Shown in pieces: positions 55,301 through 64,000 of a stretch of DNA of 64,000 nucleotides. The stretch is taken from NCBI GenBank assembly GCA_013398295.1, contig VZSF01008505.1, positions 372,001 through 436,000 on the forward strand, read 5' to 3'. This DNA is from Chionis minor. Taxonomy: Eukaryota; Chordata; Aves; Charadriiformes; Chionididae. How positions within the stretch are numbered: position 1 is the first letter of the stretch; the number at the start of each line of letters is the position of its first letter. Under the pieces are notes generated by a model. That model saw only the letters and a program-made list of their open reading frames with translations, was not told the DNA's origin and searched no databases. The translations under genes were made by a program, and so were the position numbers.

Positions 55301-57807
55301 AAAGCAAGGAGCAGCAAGATTTAGACAGAAGCCTTCTGAATTACATGAGTGCAGACCACTAAAGGGGACAAGTCTGGGACTCAAAAGGTGTTTGTAAAGA
55401 GCAAACAAAGCAAGTTTGGAGGTGGGGGATGTTAGCATTTATTTAGCACAGCTGATATAGTTAAGGACCAGCTACAACACAAGAAGCTGCAGGCAATCCA
55501 TAAACTTTGCATTTTTTCCTTCCTCCAGCTACACCAGGTACTCTAATAACAGGCATTCTCTTATCACAAAAAACTCATCTGTCAGGTCTCAGCCCACCCA
55601 AGCTATAACATTTTTCTCTCCCTTATTACACAGCAGTTTCATATCTTGAACAGCAGCTTAATTGTCCTTCCTATCAGATCTCTGGATTGAGAGCTCATTT
55701 GAAGAGCAAACAAAACATATCTTGCAACCCTGACTGCAGCCACCCTAAATGCTTACAAAATCAAAAGGTTAACTACCTGCAGAAGGTTGGGTTAATTGGC
55801 CGTAGCTCAATCAAGACTCACCATAAGCATTTTTCTATCAGATACATACTTGATTTCAAAATCATTCTGGAAAATCCAGCTCCCCAAAATTGTATCTCCA
55901 GCAGAGACAAGAACAAAGAGCATCACCAAGTTGAGAAGAGAGAGGAATTGGTAAGCAAAGCAGATCAGAGGCAAAGCAGCATCTCTCTTTACACTTCAGC
56001 TCACAGCACACGCCCAATCCAGAAATCAAACCAGCTTATCACACACAGCAATCCAGCATCAGCCTCTTATCAAGCACACACAGTTATTATAAAAAGCATC
56101 TCTGCTGAAATCAGCTGAATCACTGCTTTGCTACTCTTCTACCTGTGTGTCACAAAACATGAATATTAAAGCTCAGAAAATTGGAGTCCTTTGTACAAAG
56201 CCTACTAAATACACACATGGCAAAGCTTTGCTACCCAGTACTTTTTAATGAGGCTTCTTGGGACTTACCTGGTGCAGAAACCAAGATCTGGCATCGAGTA
56301 AGAATAGCCAGGAGGAAATCGTTGTGAGAGTGGACTGTGTAAAGACAAACAGTTCGTTAGCAATGTGTCAGTGCCTAGAGGCACCCCCTCAAAGTGATCT
56401 TGCAGTAGCTTGCTATGCCTTTCCACTGCCACGTTTTCCCCACATGCTTAGCTACACAGGCACAACTTTTTGGGGTTTTTTTGAGGTTTTCTTCTACTGG
56501 ACTACTACCACAGCAACAAAAAGGATACTACATGTGGCACAGAAACAAGTTAGGTCATTCTCAGTGTGCCACGCACACAAATCCAGCCCAACAGCACACA
56601 ACATGAAACATCTGGTGTGTTCATCCAGCAAGAGGAGGATCAGCTGTCCCTCCTGCCACACCGAATTCCAGTAGCAGGGCTTTTGGCTTTGCTACAAAAG
56701 GATGAGTAAGAGCCAGCCCCAGAAAGGTGAAGTTGAGTCAAATAGCTTCTAGATAATATGCAACTTCCTCACAGAAAGGTCACTGAAACACAGATCAAGT
56801 AATTACAAATTAGAAAGAGTGAAGATAAACTTCACAAGCACTGTCAGAGGGTTGCAAGAGCCTCTTCTGCCTTTGAATCCAAGCACTGACAAATTCCCTG
56901 TCCCCTCCTGCAGGGATCATGAAGGCAGAAGTCAGTACCCTCTGCAATGCTTTCAGCAATGCCCGCCCCACTGAGGCAAGTACAAAGGAGTCTTACCCCT
57001 CAATGCTCCAACCTGCCACCCCCAAAGGCCAGGAAGGGGATCTGCCAGCAGCATAATTGCCTAAGTGAATTCAGGGGTTCTCTCCCCCACTTCAGCCACA
57101 CCACCAGTTTAGCCCCAAACAAAGGGAAAGTCCACTATGGAAGGGACTGAGTCTCTCCAGTGAAATAAGAAAACATCTCCTTGGTTGCCAGGACAGCATA
57201 TTTTACCTGTTGACCATATTTACACAAAGCCAAATTGTCAGTGCTGGGGCCATTACTGGACTTCCCCCTGCAGGCCAGGGCACCTCCCACCTCCACTGCT
57301 ACCCCAGCCTTGGCCATTCTTGTTTCCCTCACAGCAACTTCCCCGTTTTGGAAACACCACACAGCAAGGAGGAGCTCTCTTCAGGCCTGGCAGGGGCAAG
57401 GCATCAGCAAAACAAACACAAGATGGCTTTTTATATACCATTGTCTTGCGTGAGAAGCCTGCGTGCTTCCAGGTCAAACTCCTCCTTACTGATCTTCTGC
57501 TTGAACCAGAGCTTCAAGTTGGCCCAGTACCTAGGGAAGAGCGCAGAAGGTCCAGACACCAAACGAAAAGCGCTGTTCCTAAACCCACTGCTTTCCCCCA
57601 CCAGTGCAAAGCGCTGGGGGCCAGCCCAGCGCTGAGGCTTCCGCACAGAGACGGTACACAGGCCCCGCAGCGACCAGGCCAGGCCAGGCCAGGCCCGGCC
57701 TCGCCCCTCGTCCTTCCTCCCCCCCACACTCACTGCTTCACGTTCTCGCCCAGCGCCTCGCTCAGGCTCTTCTTGGCCGCCTCCAGCTCGCTGACGTACG
57801 TCGCCAT
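43199..57807 (-). CDS. TADA1: TADA1 (transcriptional adaptor 1, SAGA/STAGA subunit), complete coding region in eight exons
   Basis: Exons on the minus strand: 57734-57807, 57439-57530, 56269-56334, 49691-49788, 46672-46881, 45476-45627, 44330-44492 and 43199-43351. All have GT-AG ends, and the phases join to 1008 nt, or 335 residues plus stop, the length I recall for human TADA1 (STAF42). The protein is a core subunit of the nuclear SAGA histone acetyltransferase complex, where its histone-fold region pairs with other core subunits. Diagnostic stretches are [20 protein letters not shown] (residues 26-45), a Gly/Pro/Lys-rich linker with [29 protein letters not shown] in exon 5, [18 protein letters not shown] in exon 6 and [12 protein letters not shown] in exon 7. 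No frameshift or premature stop is present. Introns 3 (6.5 kb) and 4 (2.8 kb) are the longest. It starts head to head with PRDX6 from a 253-bp shared promoter. Confidence 0.97.
44330..44492 (-). CDS. TADA1: TADA1 exon 7
   Basis: The first base completes a Cys codon where human has Ser. It then encodes [40 protein letters not shown] and [13 protein letters not shown]. The first 20 residues are the least conserved part of the protein; the rest matches human closely. The donor is TTACAG|gtaagt, phase 0. Confidence 0.96.
45476..45627 (-). CDS. TADA1: TADA1 exon 6
   Basis: Encodes [20 protein letters not shown] and on through [12 protein letters not shown], ending with TG of a split codon. The donor is GAGTG|gtaagg. 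The acceptor follows tttttcattgcag. Confidence 0.97.
46672..46881 (-). CDS. TADA1: TADA1 exon 5
   Basis: A 70-codon phase 0-0 exon from [15 protein letters not shown] to ...[13 protein letters not shown]. It contains [18 protein letters not shown], nearly invariant in the family. The open frame continues into the intron past the donor VE|gtgaga, which is read-through and not protein. Confidence 0.97.
49352..49370 (-). mobile_element. Possible CR1 3'-end remnant in TADA1 intron 4
   Basis: TCATAGAATCATGGAAT is the reverse complement of a CR1 end repeat with one change. There is no recognisable CR1 body beside it, so this could be chance. Confidence 0.35.
49691..49788 (-). CDS. TADA1: TADA1 exon 4
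   Basis: Encodes (E)[20 protein letters not shown] and then [12 protein letters not shown]. This is a low-complexity basic linker. The acceptor ttcaatttgtag has a weak pyrimidine tract; the donor is TTTGAT|gtaagt in phase 0. Confidence 0.96.
56269..56334 (-). CDS. TADA1: TADA1 exon 3
   Basis: A 66-bp exon encoding (V)[21 protein letters not shown]. The acceptor is gtctttacacag and the donor CACCAG|gtaagt. It is flanked by a 6.5-kb intron downstream, so it is easy to miss; the exact match to the human peptide and the phase make it secure. Confidence 0.95.
57439..57530 (-). CDS. TADA1: TADA1 exon 2
   Basis: The acceptor tcttccctag is followed by G, completing the split Gln codon. It encodes [11 protein letters not shown]... 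to ...RRLLTQDN. The donor is CAATG|gtatat, phase 1, a weaker than usual donor. It is the most recognisable exon of the family. Confidence 0.96.
57734..57807 (-). CDS. TADA1: TADA1 exon 1
   Basis: The ATG at 57807-57805 is followed by 24 codons beginning [19 protein letters not shown]. The donor is AAGCA|gtgagtg (phase 2). The context before the ATG (gccgtgATGg) is adequate. Confidence 0.96.
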
Positions 57808-57906
57808 CACGGCCGCTGCCGACCACCGGAGAGAGCGGGGCAGGGCAGCCCACCTCCCTCTCCCACGCCGCAAAGCGCCGCAAAGCGCGGCGGCCAGCCG
57901 TAAAGC

Positions 57907-57916
57907 GCTGAGTCAC
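57907..57916 (-). promoter_or_regulatory. Antioxidant response element / NF-E2 core (GTGACTCAGC)
   Basis: The minus strand reads GTGACTCAGC, an exact fit to the RTGACnnnGC consensus bound by NRF2-small MAF. PRDX6 is a known NRF2 target in mammals. It lies 145 bp before the PRDX6 start codon and 100 bp before that of TADA1. Confidence 0.65.
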
Positions 57917-57921
57917 GTGAC
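57912..57921. promoter_or_regulatory. Palindromic E-box GTCACGTGAC
   Basis: A perfect 10-bp palindrome with a CACGTG core, the preferred form for USF and for MiT/TFE factors. It shares five bases with the antioxidant element, so simultaneous binding at both may be hindered. Confidence 0.65.
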
Positions 57922-57967
57922 AGCCCGCCGCGCCCCCCGCCGCCCCAGGAGGGGGCGGTGGCGTTCC

Positions 57968-57979
57968 CGCGCATGCGCA
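57968..57979. promoter_or_regulatory. NRF1 (nuclear respiratory factor 1) site
   Basis: CGCGCATGCGCA fits YGCGCAYGCGCR without mismatch. Such sites are frequent in CpG-island bidirectional promoters. Confidence 0.65.
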
Positions 57980-58024
57980 GAGGCGCCGGCGGCCCCGGTA
58001 GCGAACGGAGCTGTAGCGGGACGC

Positions 58025-58058
58025 GCAGCCGCAGCCGCAGCCACAGCCACAGCCACAG
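58025..58058 (+). repeat. Hexanucleotide repeat (RCAGCC) of nearly six units before the PRDX6 start
   Basis: Three GCAGCC units and then two ACAGCC units and a partial third end two bases before the GTG at the PRDX6 start. This is in the 5' leader, so length changes here would alter the start context. Confidence 0.85.
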
Positions 58059-58060
58059 GA

Positions 58061-58152
58061 GTGCCGGGCCTGCTGCTGGGCGACGAGGCGCCTAATTTCG
58101 AGGCGGAGACCACGCAGGGTCGCATCCGCTTCCACGACTTCCTGGGAGACTC
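58061..58152 (+). CDS. PRDX6: PRDX6 exon 1 (coding part)
   Basis: Encodes [20 protein letters not shown] and [10 protein letters not shown] plus TC of a Ser codon; the donor is GACTC|gtgagt. The first codon is GTG. The surrounding peptide leaves no doubt about identity. Confidence 0.93.
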
Positions 58153-60934
58153 GTGAGTACCGGGGCGGGAGGGAGGAGGGGGAATCCGCAGCCCCGGCGG
58201 GAGCCGGCCGTGCCTGGGAAGCAGGGAGAGCCCGGCGGGGGTGACCCCAGGGCTCGGCCCCAGGGGAAGGGGTCGCTCACCGGGCGCGGGGGGGGAGCCA
58301 GGGTCCCCGGGGTCCGGTTGTCCTCCCCCGCCGGGCCTGGCTCCCGGGTACCGAGGGCGAGGGGTTTCCATCTGGATGAGCACGACGGTGAGGTCCGTGG
58401 CTCTGGGGTTTTTTTCTCTTGGACCTGTTGGAGCGTGTCCAGAGGAGGGCCACAAAGACGATCGGAGGGACGGAGCCTTCATGCTATGGAGACAGGCGGA
58501 GAGAGTTGGGGCTGTTCAGCCCGGAGAAGAGAAGGCTCCGGGGAGACAGGCTGCCAGCACCTAAAGGGGGCCTACAGGAAAGATGGGGACAGACTTTTCA
58601 CAGGGTCTGTTGCGATAAGACAAGGGGTAATGGCTTTAAACTAGAAGACAGTAGATTCAGACCAGATATAAGGAAGAAATTTTTCACAGTGAGGGTGGTG
58701 AAGCACTGGCACAGGTTGTCCGGAGAGGTGGTAGATGGCCCATCCGTGGGAACTTCCAAGGTCAGGTTGGACGGGGCTCCGAGCAACCTGATCTAGTTGA
58801 ACATGTCCCTGCTCATTGCAGGGGTTTTGGACTAGATGACCTTTAAAGGTCCCTTCCAACCCAAACCATTCTGTGATTATGTGTGCGAGCCCTGCTGGAC
58901 CCTGGGTGGGAGGCTCCCAGAGGTGTGGGACCAGCATGAGTGAGGAGGCAGGGTTGGACCAGTCCACACCTCGTGCTTATTCCAAAAATGTGGTTTTTTT
59001 CCTGTCAGGCCACAACGGCAGCCCTCACGGTTGTGCTTTGGGGGCAAGGGGAGGCAGGCAGCCAGGCATTGTGGTTTTCCAGGGGAGCGCGGTACATGCA
59101 GGCCCCTCCGAGTGGGCAGAGCCACCTCTCCCCATCTTCCTCCATCCCCTCCTGTGGGCTGCACGGCAAGAGGGTGAGATGAGCTTTCGAGGAGAGGGAA
59201 GCTGTGCTCTGAAGCCTGGGGAAGGGCAAAGCCAGGCTTGCCAGAGCAGCACGTAGTCCAGGCCAGTCCCAGAGATCAGCTCATATGTCACCTATGTCCC
59301 TTGTGAGTGAGCCCAGGGGTGCAAAGGTGTGTAACCGAGCAGTGGCTCTGGCCCTGTTTGAGCACAAGGTGGAAAGCCACATGCCTGCAGGCGTTGTTTC
59401 CCGGAAAGCCTGTTGTTCTGTTTTTGGCACAAGCAGGAGGGTGCTGGCACAGCACGTCTGGGACGCGCTCCCAGCGGCGCTTGGCAGGCTTGAATCAGCA
59501 TTTGAGTCCGCTTCTGTCAGCGCTGTGAGCTTGGGCAAACAGTGCGGAAAAGGAACCCTGCTAGCAAGAAAACAAGCTCTGGCCTTCTTAAAATTGGCTG
59601 TTCCAGCCTGATCGCTCACATGGCAGCTTTCTTGGTCAGCTTCTATTCGGTTGTTTGCTGCCTTTTTATTCAAGTAGTATACTTATTGTATAGAGGCTTG
59701 TAGCCGCAGTGGCACAGGTAGCCGCCCTGTAACTTCATGGTGAGCCGTGGCAATCACACAGCTCTGGCAGAGCTGCAGAGTGCTCTCATCATCCCTCCAG
59801 CTCCCTTCCCAAATCTCTGAGACAGGATTCTTTCCGGGTGCTGTGGCATGCAGCTGTATTTACTGAGCGCTGGGGGCCAGGTGAAGAGCAGTGCAGTAAG
59901 CCCTGTGAGTGTTGAGCCAAGAAATGGTGTGACAAGTCCCTGGCAGGGAATTTTAAGTGCTGGGGATGGCTTTGGGTTAGGCTGTGGAAACTCCGTAGAA
60001 CTGGGAGCCATTTTGCCATTAAGCCCATCTTGCTGCCGGGCTGCACTGCTGCCTTTCTCTGTGTGCTGGTTGCCTTACCTGTAAAGTGGGGTGACTTGTA
60101 TTTGCCTGATATAAAGACTGCAGAATCCACTGACGGGAAGCAGTGAGCAAAAGCGAGGTGGCAGTATTGTTGTAACTGTAGCCACAATGTGATGGTAACT
60201 TCTGGCCTTCCCCATTAGTTGATTAATTCTTATTTTTTCATGAATTGCATTCAGCAACACACTGCAGCGTTTGGGTTAAGGTTTGGTCCTACCCCATTCT
60301 TTTAAGTTATGATATCCAGGGGTGTTTCTCCTCACAGTGGTTGATAAGGTATACAGGATAGTGAATAGCCTTGTAAATCAGTAACGATCTCCGCAATAGC
60401 ATGGCCAGCAGGTTGGCACCTACGTGCCCTTGCACATGTGGTCTCTGGGGTACAGAGTGTACACGTGGCTCCCCCAGACTTCCTCACATGGCATGGTGTC
60501 CACCTCCATGTCAGAAACGATGGGCTGTTCCAGCATCCCCTGGGGAAGAGAGGAGCAAGGCGCAGGGAGTTTCTCAGAGAATGATGAACGGGGCTCGTCT
60601 CGTGAAGGTTTCTAGCGACAGTGGAGGAAGGGTTCCCAGGGCAGGATTTCCACTTAGCAGAGAGATGAGCTGTTCTCACGCAGGTCTCCCTGCAGTGCAG
60701 TCGGTACAGCTTTTCGTCTGCAATACAAACCAGAATGACATCTCACCCTAATGCTGTCTCATGCTGTCATCTTTCAGATGGGGCATCCTCTTCTCCCACC
60801 CGCGGGACTTCACCCCCGTCTGCACCACAGAGCTTGGCCGGGCGGCGAAGCTGGCGCCTGAGTTCAGCAAGCGCAACGTGAAGATGATCGCGCTCTCCAT
60901 TGACAGCGTCCAAGACCACCTCTCCTGGAGCAAG
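58061..60934 (+). CDS. PRDX6: PRDX6 (1-Cys peroxiredoxin 6), exons 1 and 2; gene continues past the right edge
   Basis: Exons 58061-58152 and 60778-60934 join in frame to 83 codons and leave in phase 0 after ...HLSWSK, where the human gene also has an exon end. PRDX6 reduces hydrogen peroxide and phospholipid hydroperoxides and also has calcium-independent phospholipase A2 and acyltransferase activity. It acts in cytosol and lysosome-related organelles. Visible key residues: peroxidatic Cys46 in TPVCTTE (human Cys47), and the lipase-type GDSWG with Ser31 and His25 (human Ser32 and His26). Numbering is one lower than human because one Gly near the N-terminus is absent. The start codon reads GTG where ATG is expected, and no in-frame ATG precedes it. 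Exon 3 (human DINAYNCEEP...) was not found up to 64000. Likely NRF2-responsive through the upstream antioxidant element. Confidence 0.95.
58417..58880 (+). mobile_element. CR1 LINE, 5'-truncated, in PRDX6 intron 1
   Basis: About 460 bp follow the CR1 3' region continuously, from GGACCTGTTGGAGCGTGTCC, through GTTCAGCCCGGAGAAGAGAA and GATATAAGGAAGAAATTTTT, to GGTCCCTTCCAACCCAAACC and ATTCTGTGATTATGTG. It is 5' truncated like most avian CR1 copies, untranslated, and in the same orientation as the gene. Divergence looks moderate, with a small deletion near 58550. Confidence 0.95.
60778..60934 (+). CDS. PRDX6: PRDX6 exon 2
   Basis: The acceptor gtcatctttcag is followed by A, completing Ser. It encodes [20 protein letters not shown] through [16 protein letters not shown] and contains the catalytic cysteine. 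The donor is AGCAAG|gtatgg, phase 0. Confidence 0.97.
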
Positions 60935-63900
60935 GTATGGGCCATGGGGAGGTGCAAGGGGAGCTTGTGCTGCTACTGTGCTCTGAAGGCCAGAGGCAAA
61001 GCCCACACAGAACAGAGCACAGGCTTCAAACTACACATCTGCTGAAGATAACGTTGTGAGACACTTGAATCTCAAAGCATATAGGATGGGGGTGCTAAAA
61101 TGCAGAGCAGGAACAGGAAGGTCTGATCCATCTTCATGGGGCGCTCCACAAAGTCAAGAGCACTCTGTGCACTGACACTTTGAAACAAGAGGAAAACCAT
61201 ATTACTGCATTCCCACCAATATGTAAAAAGGTTAAACATGTGAAGGTGGTGCCAAAAACTCAGAGAAAGACAATCTATCCGCAGACCCTCAAAAAGTTCT
61301 GTAATAAAATGGGAAAGGAGAGGAGGTATCAGAGGCAAACAGGCAGTCTTCAAAGGGTGTGGTTCGTGCCTAGGCAAGGAAAAGAAAAGAGAGAACAAAC
61401 AGGGGCCTGTTAAACATAAAACCACAAATAGGATCACGTTAAATATAAAACTGTCATAAGGGAGTATAAAAAAAAGACAGGAATCAAGTAGCTTCCTGAA
61501 GGAACATAAAAGGAACTTGAAATACAGCCTCAGCAATGGTGTGCTGCCAGGGAGTATGACTCCAGGGCTTATAGGTGGTGGGGGTGTAAAATGAACATTT
61601 CAGACATACATGGCCAGAGTATAAAAATCCCTGGGTGAATTACCTGCCTCTTTCTTTGCTCTTAAGATTGGTAATGTTCTCACACATTTTGAAGGGGTGA
61701 GGCACACATGCAATAAGAGGCAGTAAAGGTGAGAAATTTCTGCACTCAAACATTGTTTCATGTCTGACTGGCTTTAGAAATTACCTAATTGCATTATTGC
61801 TTAAATTGACCTTCGTACTCGAGTGGTGTGTGGCTGATGTCCCACTGAACCTTATAAGGACCTGGGAGAAACAGCGTACAAATCCCACACCAGTTAATGA
61901 GGTTTCTGTGCTGGCCAAACTGGCTGAAACCACCAGTCAAATTAGCATAAAGCATCCCGATAAATATAATGGAAAGTTTGGCTTTTGCATTTTTTAAGGG
62001 AGTCTGATCTCCTGGTTGTCTAGAGCCCTTTGAAGATCTATAGGGTATTGCTGACTTTTACAAAGTCCTCAAATTTCCGAGAAGATTTTCAAAGACATCA
62101 GCTTTGTGAAGGGCAGGCTCTTTTCTGCAGGGAGACAGGAGGAAGGAATACGTTGTGTCAAGGGAGGGAAGCAGTGAGCTGCCTTGAGGGTCTGCAGGGA
62201 CGCGTGGGGTTCAGCATACTCAGGTGATCTGGAAAAGAGATGAACCACAAGCTGATTTTGCTGATGCTATGGAATGATTCAGCGCAACCTCGGGTAAAAC
62301 CAGGATAAGTTGCAGAACAGCCTCTTGATGCTGACTATCGGTCGGCAGAGTAGCATGTTTGGAAAACCTTCCAGAACAAGCATGGAGAAAGGCAGAGGGC
62401 AGCTATCCAAGCTGCAGTGAGCTTTCTGTCAGGCTGGGAGAAGCCTCGGAGAAGGCAGTTTGGAAATATCAGCTCAATACCTGTCAAAAAGAAAACTATG
62501 GAAGTCCTCCAGAGCAAGATCCAGTTGGTGAGGACAAATCCATAGCAGAATGGAGTCTTCTATGCAGCCTGCGTTTGAAATCGCCCATGTCACAGGCTAC
62601 AAGGGAACAAGAAAAGGTGCAGAGGGGAACAAAGCTACCCGCAGATTTGGGCGGGTTTGCTTCAGTGCAGAGCAGCTGGGGGCTCTTTAGCCTGGGAACA
62701 GGAGGACATGTCAGGCTGCGACACCATGAGCAGTGCGAGGAGCATGGAGGAGCAATGAATGCAGCATGCATGCATTGTGGAGGGCATAAGAGAGAACAGG
62801 GATGTGGATTCCTCTGCTGTTAGACCTTGCCCATACATGCGATCCTTTTCCTTTGTCCTTGACAAAGTAAAGAAGAACTTCAGATAATGGGGAGAGCCAA
62901 AGAGCTGAACTAGGAAGGCAGGTGTTAAGACCTGTCACAAGTCTGAGACCAGGGGCAGGACCCTAAAGGTTCTCCTGCCCAGCCGTGGGGAGAAACAGAG
63001 CTTAACAGAGATATCAAGCCTTGGTGAAGCTGCCTGTCTGGACAAAAGCAGTCTGCATTAAATGCTAGATCGGGATCTAGAAACTGCAATTCCCTTCACT
63101 GAATCTTCACTTAGAGAGAAGTCCTAAAAGTCAGCAGACCTCTCTGTGCAACGTTCCTTTACATTCCTATGCTTTCTCTTTGAATGAGACTCCTAGCGGT
63201 AATAAAAGGATGAAGCTGTTTTACGTGGAGCACAGTCTGTGAGGAAGCAAGTGGGCAAGAGGGGTGGCTGAAGCCCTGCATGAAACAACACAGTTCTGCT
63301 TGCTTTGCTGCCACGTTTCAGTGCGCAGATGGGGCCTGGAAAAGCAGGACCAGGTGGGACCAGAGTACAGCCACTAATTCTTATGTCACTTTGCTCATCT
63401 CAGCTTTCCCAGCCAAAGATGTCACTGCTGTTCTTAGCTATCCCTAGCTAAGACCCCGAGGCTTGCTCCAGGAGTCGGAACAAGCCTGTAGTTCACCCAG
63501 GGATCGATCCCAGTCTCCTACCTCCCCATTTTGTGCCCTGCATCTCCAAGGGTTGGCTGAATGCATGAGCTCCTTAAGCAGGGTTCACTGGCATGTGTTG
63601 TGCGTGTCAGAGAGGTTTCAATGCTCTCTGTCACCACTGGTGCCTTCGCCTTGATGAGTCAGAGGTGAAGAAATCACTGTCTGGTTTCAGCTGGGACCCT
63701 GGAAAGAAAAATAGTTCATAGGGAAGTGAGTGAGTCTTGTGTGTCTTACTGAAAAATAAGGTGGGGTTTGTGAGGCTGTTTTGTACAGAGACTGCCAGGT
63801 CATGAAATTATGTGCATTTTGGAATGAGTTACAGTCCATAGGATCTTCATCCTCCAGTGCCCACTCTGAAGAGGTGTCACTCTCTGACCTTCATCTTCAA

Positions 63901-64000
63901 CCTCCTGTGACTCTGGGGGGCATTCAGAAGCGTTTTGCGCAGGCTGGCCTCTCTGTCTCTGCTTTCCTTCCCTGCTCTGCTTTCACAAAGCAGGTCTGCA
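60935..64000 (+). other. PRDX6: PRDX6 intron 2 (partial)
   Basis: No exon was recognised between the exon 2 donor and the right edge. Apart from the old CR1-like remnant I see nothing that I can name. Short open frames here have no family features. Confidence 0.7.
62222..62830 (+). mobile_element. Ancient CR1-like LINE remnant in PRDX6 intron 2
   Basis: Blocks in consensus order, all diverged: GATCTGGAAAAGAGATGAAC, then TTTTGCTGATGCTAT, ATATCAGCTCAATACC with AAAAAG, AAAAGGTGCAGAGGGGAACA, and CTGGGGGCTCTTTAGCCTGG. They match the older amniote type of CR1 better than the young avian type. The boundaries are approximate. Confidence 0.55.

Larger units (their letters stand above)
57640..58340. 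promoter_or_regulatory. CpG-rich divergent promoter region of TADA1 and PRDX6
   Basis: GC content and CpG density rise sharply across this stretch, which covers TADA1 exon 1, the 253-bp gap between the two start codons (57808-58060) and PRDX6 exon 1 with the start of its intron. I see no TATA box in the gap. It holds an antioxidant response element core, a CACGTG E-box, an NRF1 palindrome and direct repeats of GCCGCAAAGC at 57867-57886, with a related CGTAAAGCGC at 57899-57908. The boundaries are by eye. Confidence 0.85.

Noticed and set aside
57431..58135. A 234-codon minus-strand frame across the same region
   Set aside because: Its C-terminal part is TADA1 exon 2; the upstream part is unspliced intron, TADA1 exon 1 in the wrong frame and promoter. 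The real protein is obtained by splicing.
57185..58156. A 323-codon plus-strand open frame ending in PRDX6 exon 1
   Set aside because: Only the last 32 or so codons are PRDX6. The rest runs antisense through TADA1 exons 1-2 and the CpG-rich promoter, has no ATG, and is open because of base composition.

Overview
This is a vertebrate nuclear window, almost certainly from a bird or a close sauropsid relative. It has CR1 retrotransposon tails of the avian type ending in the ATTCTATG motif, spliced genes with short introns, and protein sequences that are vertebrate but not mammalian. Most of the window is non-coding. Three genes can be supported exon by exon: TNFSF4 (minus strand, 10293-16901), TADA1 (minus strand, 43199-57807) and the first two coding exons of PRDX6 (plus strand, from 58061, running off the right edge).

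Layout. 1-10292 has no gene I can support. 10293-16901 is TNFSF4 (OX40 ligand), with three coding exons whose phases join exactly into a 198-residue type II membrane protein. Its first intron holds a phase-1 exon-like segment with weak TNF-ligand character (15192-15799). 16902-43198 is a gene-poor interval with simple repeats, short tandem duplications, a 28-bp perfect palindrome and decayed CR1 pieces. 43199-57807 is TADA1, a SAGA co-activator subunit. Its eight exons, all with consensus splice sites and matching phases, give 335 residues, the same length as I recall for the human protein. 57808-58060 is a 253-bp CpG-rich divergent promoter between TADA1 and PRDX6. 58061-64000 is PRDX6 exon 1, an intron carrying a CR1, exon 2, and about 3 kb of intron 2 carrying an older CR1-like element.

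How the parts work together. TNFSF4 is an immune co-stimulatory ligand with its own promoter. TADA1 and PRDX6 are unrelated in function but start head to head from one short promoter. That promoter holds an antioxidant-response-element core (TGACTCAGC, read on the minus strand) overlapping a palindromic CACGTG E-box, plus a perfect NRF1 palindrome. This fits stress-inducible PRDX6 and housekeeping TADA1 transcription. The main oddity is that the PRDX6 start codon reads GTG, not ATG, and there is no in-frame ATG for about 870 bp upstream. I found no RNA genes, CRISPR arrays or recognisable viral genes.
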